A stretch of 64,000 nt of DNA from Gordonia sputi NBRC 100414 (GTDB taxonomy: Bacteria > Actinomycetota > Actinomycetes > Mycobacteriales > Mycobacteriaceae): contig NZ_BAFC01000065.1 of the NCBI RefSeq assembly GCF_000248055.1, forward strand, positions 1 to 64,000, read 5' to 3'. The translations under genes and the position numbers were made by a program. The notes under the pieces are model-generated. The model was not told the DNA's origin. It ran no database searches and saw only the letters and a program-made list of their open reading frames with translations. This document shows, in pieces, positions 46,399 through 56,097 of the stretch (position 1 is its first letter; each line of letters opens with the position of its first letter).

Positions 46399-47484
46399 AT
46401 GTACGACATGTGTCCGCGGTGCCGGATTCAGGCACCGCACCGGGACGGGCGTGAACACTGCCCGCGCTGCGGCGGCAACCTCGTCGTGGTCGAGTCCACG
46501 CAGGCGGCCGCGCGGGTTCCTCGCCCGCCGGGGACTCCCACCTCTGCCGCCGGGCCGCCAACCCCTCCCGCCGGGTCACCTGTCATCCGCCGCGCGGCAC
46601 CGCGCCCCGCCCCCCAGCCGCGCCCCGTCCCCCAGCCGCGCCCGCAACAGACGCAGGCGCCTCGCATGTACCGCAGCCGCAACGTGCGCTGGGTGGCACG
46701 GCGACCACCCGAATCGTTTCCGCAGCGTCGGCAGCAGGTATATCGCGGCCCGCGGCTGATCCCTCGCTACACCTACCTGCCACGTTGGGGACTCCGCGAC
46801 GATCCCATCGACGAACATCGGCTCGACGCTCCTGCCGAGCGCGCGTCCGAGACACTGCGAAGCGCGCTCGTGATGTGCGCCGGAGCCCTCGCGGCGTCGG
46901 CCGTCGTCCATCTCCTCCGCTACATCCTGCTGGTGATCAACCGGGGTACCGCGCTGCCGTCGTGGTTGATCGTCGTGAGTGCCGCGCTGGTCATCCTCGG
47001 CGGACTCGTCGCGTTGATCTCCGTCATCGGCGCACTCGTCGCCGCTGTGCGATGGCTGATCGCGGTGCGCGAACACGCCTACCGACACCGCGGACGCCGC
47101 GATCCGCGCCCGCTCTGGCAGATCATCGTCTTGGCCGGTATCCCGGTCATCAACGTGGTCGGGGCTCCGCTGCTGCTGCACGAGGCCGCGAACGCGGCGG
47201 CCGACGACTGGCGCGAACGGGGCGTCGACGGCATGACACGCGCGGCGCTCGACCGCCTCTGGGTCGCGTGGGCGCTCGTCAACGCCCTGGCGATCTGGGC
47301 GGCGATCACCTGGGCGGTCTCCCTGGCTTCCGGCTCGATCCAGACCGGCGCCGACGCCCTCGTGTTGATCACCATCAGCGCAGCGGTCTCGGCGGCGTTC
47401 GCGTTCTGGGCGTCGCGGCACCTGCCGAACGTCCTCGTCGCCGACGAGCCCGTCGTCAAGAAGCGGTGGGTGGCGGTCGCGTGA
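46399..47484 (+). CDS. Zinc-ribbon DUF4328 membrane protein
   Basis: 361 residues from ATG 46399. The N-terminus is a zinc ribbon (MCPRC then CPRCGG), followed by a Pro/Ala/Arg-rich linker and a basic stretch. From about residue 155 come six membrane helices in the DUF4328 arrangement, including WRRGVDGMTRAALDRLW-like cytoplasmic loop and AALVILGGLVALISVIGALV. Role unknown; the ribbon suggests protein or nucleic-acid contact on the cytoplasmic side. It overlaps the next gene by GTGA. Confidence 0.8.
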   Translation: MYDMCPRCRIQAPHRDGREHCPRCGGNLVVVESTQAAARVPRPPGTPTSAAGPPTPPAGSPVIRRAAPRPAPQPRPVPQPRPQQTQAPRMYRSRNVRWVARRPPESFPQRRQQVYRGPRLIPRYTYLPRWGLRDDPIDEHRLDAPAERASETLRSALVMCAGALAASAVVHLLRYILLVINRGTALPSWLIVVSAALVILGGLVALISVIGALVAAVRWLIAVREHAYRHRGRRDPRPLWQIIVLAGIPVINVVGAPLLLHEAANAAADDWRERGVDGMTRAALDRLWVAWALVNALAIWAAITWAVSLASGSIQTGADALVLITISAAVSAAFAFWASRHLPNVLVADEPVVKKRWVAVA

Positions 47485-48272
47485 GCACCGTCGAGAAGGT
47501 GTCGCGGTCGGGAAAACCCGCCGTCGTGGCACATCGGGGCGCGTCGTCGCAGGCGCCCGAGCACACCCTCGCAGCATATGAACTGGCGCTCGACCAGGGC
47601 GCCGACGGCCTCGAATGCGACGTCCGGCTCACCGCCGACCATGAACTCGTCTGCATCCACGACCGGACCGTCGATCGCACGTCGAACGGCTCCGGAGTGG
47701 TCAGCGAGATGACGCTCGCGGAGCTTCGTGAGCTCGACTTCGGCAGCTGGCACGACGCCGACGCGCCCGCGTCGGTACTCACGCTGCGCGAGTTGCTCAC
47801 GCTGACCCTCGATTGGCGACGTCCCGTACGGTTGTTCATCGAGACCAAGCATCCCGTCCGTTTCGGGAGTCTCGTCGAGCAGAAGCTCCTCGAGATGCTG
47901 CACGAATTCGGTGTTGCGACACCGCCGTCGGCCGATCACAGTCGCGCCGTCGTCATCTCGTTCTCGTCGGCGGGCGTGTGGCGGATTCGACGCCACGCGC
48001 CCATGCTGCCGACGATCCTGCTCGGCGATACGGCTCGCGTCCTGGGCGGCTCTGCGGCGACCGCGGTCGGCGCGACCGGAATCGGTCCGTCGGTCGAGAC
48101 GCTGCGCATGCACCCCGACATCGTCGACAAGGCCGCAGCCGCGGGCCGCGTCACCTACTGCTGGACGGTCGACGAGCAGGCCGACGTCCAGCTCTGCGCA
48201 GACCTCGGTGTGCGTTGGGTCGCCACCAACCGACCGGCCAAGGTCCGTGACTGGCTGGTGACCGTCGACTGA
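47481..48272 (+). CDS. glpQ1: Glycerophosphodiester phosphodiesterase (GlpQ1-like)
   Basis: 263 residues from GTG 47481 (GTGA overlap with the upstream stop). The GDPD motifs are all present: VAHRGASSQAPEHTLAAY with His and Glu, GLECDVRLTADHELVCIHD with the metal-binding Glu/Asp and His, and IETKHP further on; VTYCWTVDEQADVQ and GVRWVATNRP end the barrel. It hydrolyses glycerophosphodiesters to glycerol 3-phosphate and an alcohol. No signal peptide, so cytoplasmic, like the mycobacterial protein I compare it with. Confidence 0.93.
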   Translation: MSTVEKVSRSGKPAVVAHRGASSQAPEHTLAAYELALDQGADGLECDVRLTADHELVCIHDRTVDRTSNGSGVVSEMTLAELRELDFGSWHDADAPASVLTLRELLTLTLDWRRPVRLFIETKHPVRFGSLVEQKLLEMLHEFGVATPPSADHSRAVVISFSSAGVWRIRRHAPMLPTILLGDTARVLGGSAATAVGATGIGPSVETLRMHPDIVDKAAAAGRVTYCWTVDEQADVQLCADLGVRWVATNRPAKVRDWLVTVD

Positions 48273-48296
48273 CCCCCGACGTGAGAGGGTGGACTC

Positions 48297-49283
48297 ATGG
48301 CCAAGAAGAGCAAACGAGGATCCGGTCCGCGTCCCGGGAGTAATCGAGCAGAGCGTGTAGCCGCGCGAAAGGCCCGCGCCGCAGCGACACTCGAGCCCTC
48401 GCCCCGTCCGTTCGCGGGCCTCGCGGCCGAATGCGACCTGGTGGCACTGCGGTCGTTCGTCAGTTCCGCGACAGCGGTACTCGACCTCATCGAGCCGGGG
48501 CCGACATGGCCCGAACCCACGTCGGTGATGCCCGACGACGCGCCCCGTCCCGCCCCCAAACCGGGCGAACGCAACGAAGTGCTGTTGGCGACCATCCTGC
48601 CCGGCGCCATCCCCGCGGTGGTGCGCGAATTCCGCACCGCGCCACAGGGAGTCGCGGCAACACAGACCGATCCCGATCCGGCTGACGTCAACTCAGCTCT
48701 CGCCCAGTCGATTTCGTGGGCTGCACACGCGAAGCTCGGCGACGAGTACGAGGGGCCGGCACCCGAGTTCGACGGCACACTCGCCGACGTCCTGAAAGCC
48801 GATGCGCCGCTCGACATCATCGTCCACGACGACTTCTCCTGGTGGTTCCCCGACGGCGCGGAGGTGCCCGCCGAGATCGCCCCGATGGTCGAACGCGCCA
48901 GCGACACCGTGCTGCCGACGGCGAGGCTGCACCCCAAGAGCGGCGTCGGAGCTCCGTGGTGGGTCGACGCGGGCGATCGCGCACATCTGCGGTGGGTGCG
49001 ACCAGAACCCGAGGACGTGCTGATGAACGCGCTGGCACGCCTGCACGCGGCCGGGCACCTCACGCTCGGTGAGGGCTCGCGGTTCGCTGGCTCGTTCCGT
49101 ACGCACGGACTGTTGGTGCCCGTCTTCGACCTCGACAACGAGATGCACCACGAAGAGTGGTACCCCGGTCTCGATCAGTTCGACGCCTGGCTCGCCGAAG
49201 CGCTCACTGCCACAAGTGATCTGACCATCGACGAGCGCAGCTCACGAGATGGCCTGCGCACCCGCCAGGTGACGATCCGCTGA
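48297..49283 (+). CDS. DUF5926-like conserved actinobacterial protein
   Basis: 328 residues. A basic start (MAKKSKRGSGPRPGSNRAER) leads to a soluble acidic protein with LLATILPGAIPAVVREFRTAP, IIVHDDFSWWFPDG and RWVRPEPEDVLMNALARLHA. It matches my memory of the DUF5926 family, conserved in mycobacteria and relatives near glpQ1, function unknown; the Lys-rich N-terminus recalls SEC-C-type proteins. AGAGGG lies before ATG 48297, 24 nt after the GDPD gene, so it may belong to that operon. Confidence 0.75.
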   Translation: MAKKSKRGSGPRPGSNRAERVAARKARAAATLEPSPRPFAGLAAECDLVALRSFVSSATAVLDLIEPGPTWPEPTSVMPDDAPRPAPKPGERNEVLLATILPGAIPAVVREFRTAPQGVAATQTDPDPADVNSALAQSISWAAHAKLGDEYEGPAPEFDGTLADVLKADAPLDIIVHDDFSWWFPDGAEVPAEIAPMVERASDTVLPTARLHPKSGVGAPWWVDAGDRAHLRWVRPEPEDVLMNALARLHAAGHLTLGEGSRFAGSFRTHGLLVPVFDLDNEMHHEEWYPGLDQFDAWLAEALTATSDLTIDERSSRDGLRTRQVTIR

Positions 49284-49287
49284 CCGC

Positions 49288-50565
49288 TCAGTTGGCGTTC
49301 TGGTCGGCCTTGGTGAAGATGACGTACTGGGCCGAAGTCTGCTGGTACACGTCCTTGGGGTCGGTCCCGACCAATTCGGCCACGTACCGGCCGTAGCTGA
49401 CCTCACACCAGTAGCCCGTGATGTTCTGGGTGACCTCGGAGAGGCAGCGTGCCGCCGGGAGGTTGGGGGGTGCGGGCACCGTCTTCATTCCGCGCGCGCG
49501 GTTGGAATTCTCGAACGTGTCCATGATCTTCTTCGCGCCTTCTGGCGTCTTTGCCCGGTAGACGGTTGCCCTGTCCATTGCGTTGGCGGTCGATCCGACC
49601 TCGTTCAGCAGACGGAAGTCCGTCGCCGGATCCGAGGAGAAGAACGACATCGATCGCGGTCCGTACACGGCCCGGACGTTACCCGGATTGGGCGTCTTGA
49701 CCTTCGCGTCCTTGATCTCCTGGTCGGTGTAGGGCAACGCGTAGATCAGGATGTGGTTCTGGTCCATCATCAGCACCTTCTTCGGCTGATTGCGCGCCTC
49801 CCGTTCGGCCTTGGTGGGCGTGGCCGGGAACTGGTCGATCAACGCGCTTTGAAGCTCGACGGCCTTCTTGATCGCCGGCTCCAGCTTGTCCTTCTGCGCG
49901 TCAGTCGTCTGGTAGTAGGTGTAGAGCACGTAGGTGTTGTGCGCGGTGATGGAGACCATGGCGGTGGTTCCGTCGGCATTTCCGGGGAACGAGATCACCC
50001 GGCTCCCCGACATCCCGTCGACGCGAACGGTGGTGGACTTGGGCCGTTTGAGGTACGCGTCGGCCATCTGATTCGCCGCGGCGGTGGCGTCGGCAGCGGT
50101 GATGTACCTGGTCACGAAGTTGTTCAGTTCACGCTTGGTGCCCGCCCGGATGGTCTCGTCAGGTGTCGACGCCGACACGACGAAACCGTAGAGGATCGCG
50201 TCGTTGGCTTTCACGTTGGCGACGTCGTCTCCGACGACCGCTCGCACATTGGTCGTGCTGTAGAGCACCTGCATCGGCAGACCCATGTCGGTGAGGTCGG
50301 CGTCGATCTCGAACGGCGCGACGATGTACTGCGCCATACGCTGCGCGTCGTAGGTGACGACCTGGTCTCCGGTGGCCTCACCGAATGGTTCCCGAGGTTC
50401 GGTCGGGTACTTGCCCGTGTCGAGAGACTTGACGTCGACGACCGCGTTCGCTGCGGGGTCGGAGTCGCTGACGGCGTTGCCGTCGACGGAACACCCGCTC
50501 AGCAGAACAACCGCAGCGAATCCGCTCGCCAGCAGCGTCTTGGGTCCTCGCCGATTACCTCTCAT
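49288..50565 (-). CDS. Lipoprotein (DUF7373-like)
   Basis: 425 residues from ATG 50565. A lipoprotein signal with lipobox LSGC puts the lipidated Cys near residue 24 (VVLLSGCSVDG). The mature protein is soluble and extracytoplasmic, with two similar halves of about 190 residues: VVTYDAQRMAQYIVAPF early and QNHILIYALPYTDQEIK later. I recall this as a family of mycobacterial and Gordonia lipoproteins without known function (DUF7373). It is divergent from the dynamin operon and may be controlled with it. Confidence 0.8.
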   Translation of the reverse strand: MRGNRRGPKTLLASGFAAVVLLSGCSVDGNAVSDSDPAANAVVDVKSLDTGKYPTEPREPFGEATGDQVVTYDAQRMAQYIVAPFEIDADLTDMGLPMQVLYSTTNVRAVVGDDVANVKANDAILYGFVVSASTPDETIRAGTKRELNNFVTRYITAADATAAANQMADAYLKRPKSTTVRVDGMSGSRVISFPGNADGTTAMVSITAHNTYVLYTYYQTTDAQKDKLEPAIKKAVELQSALIDQFPATPTKAEREARNQPKKVLMMDQNHILIYALPYTDQEIKDAKVKTPNPGNVRAVYGPRSMSFFSSDPATDFRLLNEVGSTANAMDRATVYRAKTPEGAKKIMDTFENSNRARGMKTVPAPPNLPAARCLSEVTQNITGYWCEVSYGRYVAELVGTDPKDVYQQTSAQYVIFTKADQNAN

Positions 50566-50836
50566 CGTGTTACTCGCCCTCTCAGGTGGTGCGCACTCGG
50601 GCCAGCGTGGCCGCGACCGGTTCATTCAGTTCGCTCAGCAGGCTATTACACGACGCTCATATGAAGCATGTCCGCGTCATTCACGTCGTCTAGATGGCAC
50701 AGCGTCGACGACGGGACGTTAGACTCACGCCCTGTCGGGCCGCAGATCGGTTTTGGTCTACAGGCGGTGCACCGACAATGCGGCGCCGTGGCGAATGTGT
50801 CCGGCGCGTACACGGATCGGGTACGGGGACGAGGCA

Positions 50837-52669
50837 ATGGCTGCACAGGCGCGGAGCGCAACGGAGCGGAAGTCCGCTGCCGGCGACGCGTCGGCCATTG
50901 TGGACGCCGCGTCGACCGTGCTGCGCGCCTACAAGATGGACACCCTCGCCGACGTCGCTGCCGCCAAACTGGCCCGGGATCGGCAGGCCCGCACGGTTGT
51001 GGTCGTCGGGGAGGTGCAGCGGGGTAAGAGTTCGCTGGTCAACGCGCTGGTCGGGCAACGCGACCTGTGCCCCGTGGGGGTCGAGGTGACCTCATCGACC
51101 GCGGTGTCGGTCACCGTCGACGCTGCCCTCGACGTCGACGAGACCGCCGAACTGTTCTTTCCGTCCGGGACATCGCGGACCACACCGGTCGATGAACTCG
51201 CGCAGTGGGTGACCACCGATGGTGCGCATGTCCGCGACCCGCAGGTCGACGAGCTGCCGACCTCCGCCGCAGTCGGGGTCCGCACGGCGCGGGTCTCCGA
51301 CATGACGTTGGTCGACACCCCGGGTGTGGGGGGACTCGACGTCGGGTTGGCCAAACTGGCTACGCAGTTGGCCCAACAGGCGTGTGTGCTGGTGCTGGTG
51401 TGCGACGCGTCGTCGCCGTTGACGGCCCCGGAGATGGAGTTCGTCCGCGAGGCGTCGTCGACGGTCGACTCGGTCGTCGTGGTGGTGACGAAAACGGACA
51501 AGAACCTGCGCAGATGGCGCGAGATCGTGAGCGAGAACGAGCGCCTGCTGACCCGCGAGATCGGGCGTCCGTTCCCGGTTTTCGGGGTGTCGAGCCTGCT
51601 GGCATCGATCTCCGCCGACCTCGTCGAACCCGCTGAACGCGAGCGGCTCGAGAACGAGAGCGGTATCGCGACGTTGCGCTCCGAACTCACCCGACGGCTC
51701 GACGCTGCGGCAGATCTGCCGGAGGTCGACGCCGTGCGCACCTGCCTCGAAGGTCTGAAAGTGTTGCGCGCCAAGATCTCTCGCGAACTCGACGCCGTGC
51801 AGGCTGGCGCCAAAGCGCTACCCGACCTCACCGCTGAGCGCGACAGACTCACCGATCTGCAGGAGCAGGCGCGGGAGTGGGAGCAGTACCTCGCCCGTGA
51901 CCTCACGTTGCTGCGACAGCAGGCGGTCGACGGTCTCGAACGACGCCTCGACGACGTACGCGACAAGTGGACGCTGTACGTCAACAAGCACGGCATGCAG
52001 GTGCTGCGCCGCAGCGAACAGAAGTTCACCGCGGACATGCACGCCGATCTCCAATTGGCGATGGCGCAGACACTCGCGGAGTTCCTGCAGCGACTCCACG
52101 ACACCGTCGTCGCCCCCCGATTCGCCGACGACCCCACCGTGTGGGAGGAACTGCGCGCACAGATCGTCGAGTCCATGCAGGACAAGCGGATCGAAACCCA
52201 TCAGGTTGCGAGCAAGCGGCATGGTCTGCTCGATCCGACGCTGCTGACCATGGGTGTTGTCGGCTCCTCGACGCTCGGCGGGATACTCGGACTGAGCGCC
52301 CTGATGGGTGTCGGCGTCGTGGTCGGCACGGTGTGGGTCGGAGTGAACCTGGGTTTCCGTGCGATCCGAGCAGGCAAGGCGAACCTGCTGACCTGGCTGC
52401 GGGAGACCATCGGCGCGACCAAGGCCGCAACCGGACGCCTCCTCGACAGTGCCGTTGCGCAGTCGCGACCAGAGATCGTCATCCGCTACCGAAACTATCT
52501 GCGCGAGAACATCGAGACGCTGCAGAACACGATCAACGAGGTCCAGAAGACAGCGCAATCCGACGCCGCGTCGCGGGAGAAGACCGTTGCCCGCCTGACG
52601 TCGAACCTCGAGGTCGTCGACAAGCGGATCGCGTCGGCCGACAAGTATCTTGCGCAGGTGAAACGATGA
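50837..52669 (+). CDS. Dynamin-like GTPase, IniA-like
   Basis: 610 residues from ATG 50837. GTPase motifs: G1 VVGEVQRGKSSLVNAL (P-loop about 58-66), G3 LVDTPGVGGLD, G4 VTKTDKN. A helical stalk follows, then a hydrophobic hairpin (LTMGVVGSSTLGGILGLSAL, about 468-510), which should insert into membrane, and a C-terminal coiled-coil. Length and layout match mycobacterial IniA (isoniazid-inducible dynamin), though homology is inferred from architecture. Such proteins remodel or repair membranes. It is first in a tightly coupled gene set. Confidence 0.88.
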   Translation: MAAQARSATERKSAAGDASAIVDAASTVLRAYKMDTLADVAAAKLARDRQARTVVVVGEVQRGKSSLVNALVGQRDLCPVGVEVTSSTAVSVTVDAALDVDETAELFFPSGTSRTTPVDELAQWVTTDGAHVRDPQVDELPTSAAVGVRTARVSDMTLVDTPGVGGLDVGLAKLATQLAQQACVLVLVCDASSPLTAPEMEFVREASSTVDSVVVVVTKTDKNLRRWREIVSENERLLTREIGRPFPVFGVSSLLASISADLVEPAERERLENESGIATLRSELTRRLDAAADLPEVDAVRTCLEGLKVLRAKISRELDAVQAGAKALPDLTAERDRLTDLQEQAREWEQYLARDLTLLRQQAVDGLERRLDDVRDKWTLYVNKHGMQVLRRSEQKFTADMHADLQLAMAQTLAEFLQRLHDTVVAPRFADDPTVWEELRAQIVESMQDKRIETHQVASKRHGLLDPTLLTMGVVGSSTLGGILGLSALMGVGVVVGTVWVGVNLGFRAIRAGKANLLTWLRETIGATKAATGRLLDSAVAQSRPEIVIRYRNYLRENIETLQNTINEVQKTAQSDAASREKTVARLTSNLEVVDKRIASADKYLAQVKR

Positions 52670-54100
52670 CCGCCTCCTCCGGCAACGATCCGGTGCATGC
52701 CGCTCTCGATCGCGGTCTGCGACAACTCGCCGGTCTCGGTGGCGACCTCGTCTCCCACGCCAACTCGATCGGCACCATCCTGTGGTCGCCGCCCCGAGTT
52801 GTCATCGTCGGACGCTTGAAGGCTGGCAAGTCGACGCTGGTCAACGCGCTGATCGGGGCGCCCGTTGCTGAGACCGCCGCACTCGAGGCCACCAACGTTG
52901 TCACCGTCTACTCCGACGGCAGCCCGTCGCGCGCCGAGATCGTCGGAGTCGACGGCCGACGCCACCGCGTCGCCGTCGCGGCCCATCAGCCGGTCGAGCT
53001 ACCGCTGCGGTCGGCGGAGATCCAGTTCGTCGAGCGGTGGATGCCGTCGGCGTCGTTGCGGCAGCTCACACTCATCGACACGCCTGGATTGTCAACGCTG
53101 ACAACCGAAAACGACACGGCCACACGACGTGCGGTGATCGACGGATTCGAGCAGACGCGCACGGCGTCCGTCGACGCCGACGCCGCGGTCTTCCTGTTCG
53201 ACGCCGCGCCGCGCACAGACGAGATCGAGTTCCTCTCCCAGCTGCCGTTCACCCCCGCTCAACATGCTCGGAGTGCTGTCGCGAGCCGATTCGTTCGGCG
53301 AGGGCGCACTCGGACGGCGCGACCCGATTCCCCACGCCGCCGACCACGCTCGCGTTCTGGCAAAGCAACTGTCGGAGACGGTCAGCGACGTCGTGCCGAT
53401 CTCCGGGCTCATGGCCCAAACCAGCCACACCGGCATGCTGACCGAAGACCTCGCGTCGGCGTTGGCCCGCCTTGCGCCGCTGTCCAGGCTCGACGTGGTG
53501 CGCACCTTCGACAACGACGACGTCCGAAGCGAGCTGCCGCCGCAGGTTCGCGCGCGATTACTCGGTCTGCTCGGGGAGTACGACGTTCTCAACGGTCGCC
53601 AGATCGCCGCTCGCGGAGCTGCGGAGCTCAATTCGTGGTTGACCTCGCTGTCGGGCATCGACCAATTGCGTGGCGCGTTGACCACGTCGACAGCCCGGTA
53701 TGCCGTTCTGCATCGGGCACACCGTATCCTTGCCCGACTTGATCAGTTGGCTTTCACCCATCCGGCGCGCGACCACATCCGGACGCTCACGATGGGACTT
53801 CGCAACACACCGGAGTTGCATCTGGTCACCGTGCTCGAGGACTACCAGCGCATGCTGCGTACCGACCCGAACGCGGCGGTCACCGAGGAGTTGCACACCA
53901 TCCTTCGTGCAACGTCGGTAGCCGGCCAGGTCGGGCTACCCCCATCGGCACCGTCGCATGCGGTGGCCGCAGAGGCGCAGCGTCGTCTGGCGATGGCGCA
54001 TCAGCGTTCGCTCGCCACGAGTTCGGCGGCCGAGGATGCGGCACTCGTCGCCCTGATCCGCAGCTACACCCCGTTGACCACCCCGACCGCCCCCAGATGA
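52666..54100 (+). pseudogene. Second dynamin-like GTPase, frameshifted
   Basis: Starts at ATG 52666 (ATGA overlap with the upstream stop). The P-loop is VGRLKAGKSTLVNAL (about residue 49) and G3 LIDTPGLSTL. The frame is lost at the C5 tract 53252-53256: reading shifts from FTPAQHARSA to the frame of PLNMLGVLSRADSFG, which holds the expected G4 motif SRAD and the helical rest of the protein up to 54100. With one C fewer the whole 478-residue protein is restored, close to IniC length. Either a real knockout, a phase-variable tract or a sequencing error. The next gene overlaps by ATGA, so the operon is otherwise intact. Confidence 0.8.
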
Positions 54101-56004
54101 GCAACCGGCTCACGAGCAGCACACAGGACACCCACACGCATATGTCACCGACCTGGATTCTCGCCATCGACTTCGGTACGTCGAATTCCGCTGCCGCGCA
54201 TTCGGGTGCGACAAGCGGAAGCATCGAGACGCTGTCGCTCTCGCACACGAGCAATCTGATGCCGTCGAGTGTGTATGTCGCGGCCCCCGACCGGATTTCC
54301 GTCGGTGAGCCCGCGCGCAACCTCGCGCAGCAGAATCCGACCGGTTTCGTCGCTTCGCCCAAGCGACTGATCACCGGTGCTCCGACGACGGTGATCGCCG
54401 GCTACACGATGCCGTCGGCGTTGCCGGTCGCCGCGGTGATGTCGGCGATCATCTCGCGTGGCAAGGCAGCGCACGCGGGGCAGTTGCCGACGCAGGTCGT
54501 CTTGACCCACCCCGAGGCGTGGGCCCCGCAGCAGGTCGGAGTGCTCGTCGAGGCGGCGATGCGCGCGGGAATCGACGGCTCACGGATCAGCACTATTTCC
54601 GAACCGCGTGCTGCGGCAGCCCATTACAGCCGCTCCCATGCCATGCAGCCGGGTGCGCGGATCGCGGTCTTCGACTTCGGCGGCGGCACCCTCGACATCG
54701 CTGTGCTCACCGTGACCGGACCGAACGCCTTCCAGGTGATCGCCGCCCGCGGTGACAACGGCCTCGGCGGCAAGAACATCGATGCGCTGATTCAGCGATG
54801 GGTGGAGCAGCGCCTCGCCGATCGCGACCCCGAGTTGGTCGAGTGGCTGCGTCGACGTGCGCCGGTCGACGTCGTGCAGAGCCTGCAGGAGTCCATCCGA
54901 AGCGCCAAAGAGCTGCTGTCCGAAGCGCCGTCAGCGACCATCACGATCAACAACACCCCGCAGGGCCGCCAAACCCTACAGATCACCCGCGACGAATTCG
55001 ACGAGTTGATCGCCCCGGCGGCCGAGCAGGCCTTGCGTCTGACCAGGGCAACACTGCTCGACGCAGGGATCACGCATCCGGAGCAGTTGACCGCCCTGTA
55101 TCTGACAGGTGGGTCGTCGCGGATCCCGCTGATCCAGCAGCGGCTCGGTGAGGTTGGACCGGTAGCCACGCTCGACGACCCGAAAACCGTTGTGGCACAG
55201 GGTGCATTGGTGACGGCGGTCGGTGATCGCGGTGTCGACACCCGTGAGCGGCCGGCTGCTCCCACAGCCGCCGAGTTGATGACACCGCCCACGCAGCAGG
55301 CGCCGGGCGGGCGCTACCAGTCCGGTGCATCACAGGCACCGCCGGGACAGCAACGCGTTGCGCCGACACCGTCGCCGACACCGGCGTCGTCGGGTGGACG
55401 GAAGTGGGGTCGACTCGCGCTGATCGGTGTGGCGGTCGTTGCGTTGATCGGCATCGTGGTCGGTGGTATCGCCCTCGTGAACCGTAGTAGCGGAGATGAC
55501 AACCCGAATCAGGCGGCCGGAAGCTCGACGGCCGCCGCGCAGACTGCTGCGAATGGTAGTGCGATCATCACCGATGAGAAGCAGCTCTACAACCTGCTGC
55601 CGTCCGCATTGCAGGATGGCGTCGAGGATTGCCGCAAGAGCGACTTCACCCAGAGCGGTGCGCTCACCTTGATGTGCAACATCAAGAAGGACGGGTCGTT
55701 GGCGTCGTTCTTCGCGAAGCAGTCCTACGGGGGAATCGACGCGTTCATCAGTTTCTACTCCGACTCGACCAAGGTGCAGAGCACCATCACGTCGCTCCGG
55801 AACGGAACCCTGAGCAACGGCAAGGGAACCCTTGTGGAGGACTCTGCGCGCGTGTCCGCAGCGGAAATCGCCGACGACACTGCCACCAAGTCCGCCACCG
55901 CGACCTACGCGAACACGTCCAACAACCTGGGGATGACCATATTCGGGCTCGCGTCGATCGACGACGGCAAGACATTTCTGAGTCGCTCCGGATTGATTTC
56001 CTAG
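54097..56004 (+). CDS. Membrane-anchored Hsp70-family protein
   Basis: 635 residues. The Hsp70/actin ATPase domain has AIDFGTSNSAAAHSG (phosphate 1), AVFDFGGGTLDIAVL (phosphate 2) and LYLTGGSSRIPLIQQRL (adenosine), but no standard substrate-binding domain follows. Instead a Pro/Gln-rich linker leads to one membrane helix (about 438-462) and a 150-residue extracytoplasmic domain (KQLYNLLPSALQDGVEDCRK, SKVQ-type helices). ATG 54097 overlaps the preceding gene. It may couple an external signal to the cytoplasmic ATPase and the dynamins. Hsp70-dynamin gene pairing recurs in actinobacteria. Confidence 0.88.
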   Translation: MSNRLTSSTQDTHTHMSPTWILAIDFGTSNSAAAHSGATSGSIETLSLSHTSNLMPSSVYVAAPDRISVGEPARNLAQQNPTGFVASPKRLITGAPTTVIAGYTMPSALPVAAVMSAIISRGKAAHAGQLPTQVVLTHPEAWAPQQVGVLVEAAMRAGIDGSRISTISEPRAAAAHYSRSHAMQPGARIAVFDFGGGTLDIAVLTVTGPNAFQVIAARGDNGLGGKNIDALIQRWVEQRLADRDPELVEWLRRRAPVDVVQSLQESIRSAKELLSEAPSATITINNTPQGRQTLQITRDEFDELIAPAAEQALRLTRATLLDAGITHPEQLTALYLTGGSSRIPLIQQRLGEVGPVATLDDPKTVVAQGALVTAVGDRGVDTRERPAAPTAAELMTPPTQQAPGGRYQSGASQAPPGQQRVAPTPSPTPASSGGRKWGRLALIGVAVVALIGIVVGGIALVNRSSGDDNPNQAAGSSTAAAQTAANGSAIITDEKQLYNLLPSALQDGVEDCRKSDFTQSGALTLMCNIKKDGSLASFFAKQSYGGIDAFISFYSDSTKVQSTITSLRNGTLSNGKGTLVEDSARVSAAEIADDTATKSATATYANTSNNLGMTIFGLASIDDGKTFLSRSGLIS

Positions 56005-56097
56005 AACGCGGAACATTCCACGCATCCGGTCGCATCCAATCCCTGAACGCACAAGCAAGCCCGCCCGATGACGGGCACGAGAGAAAGAAGTCGTGAC

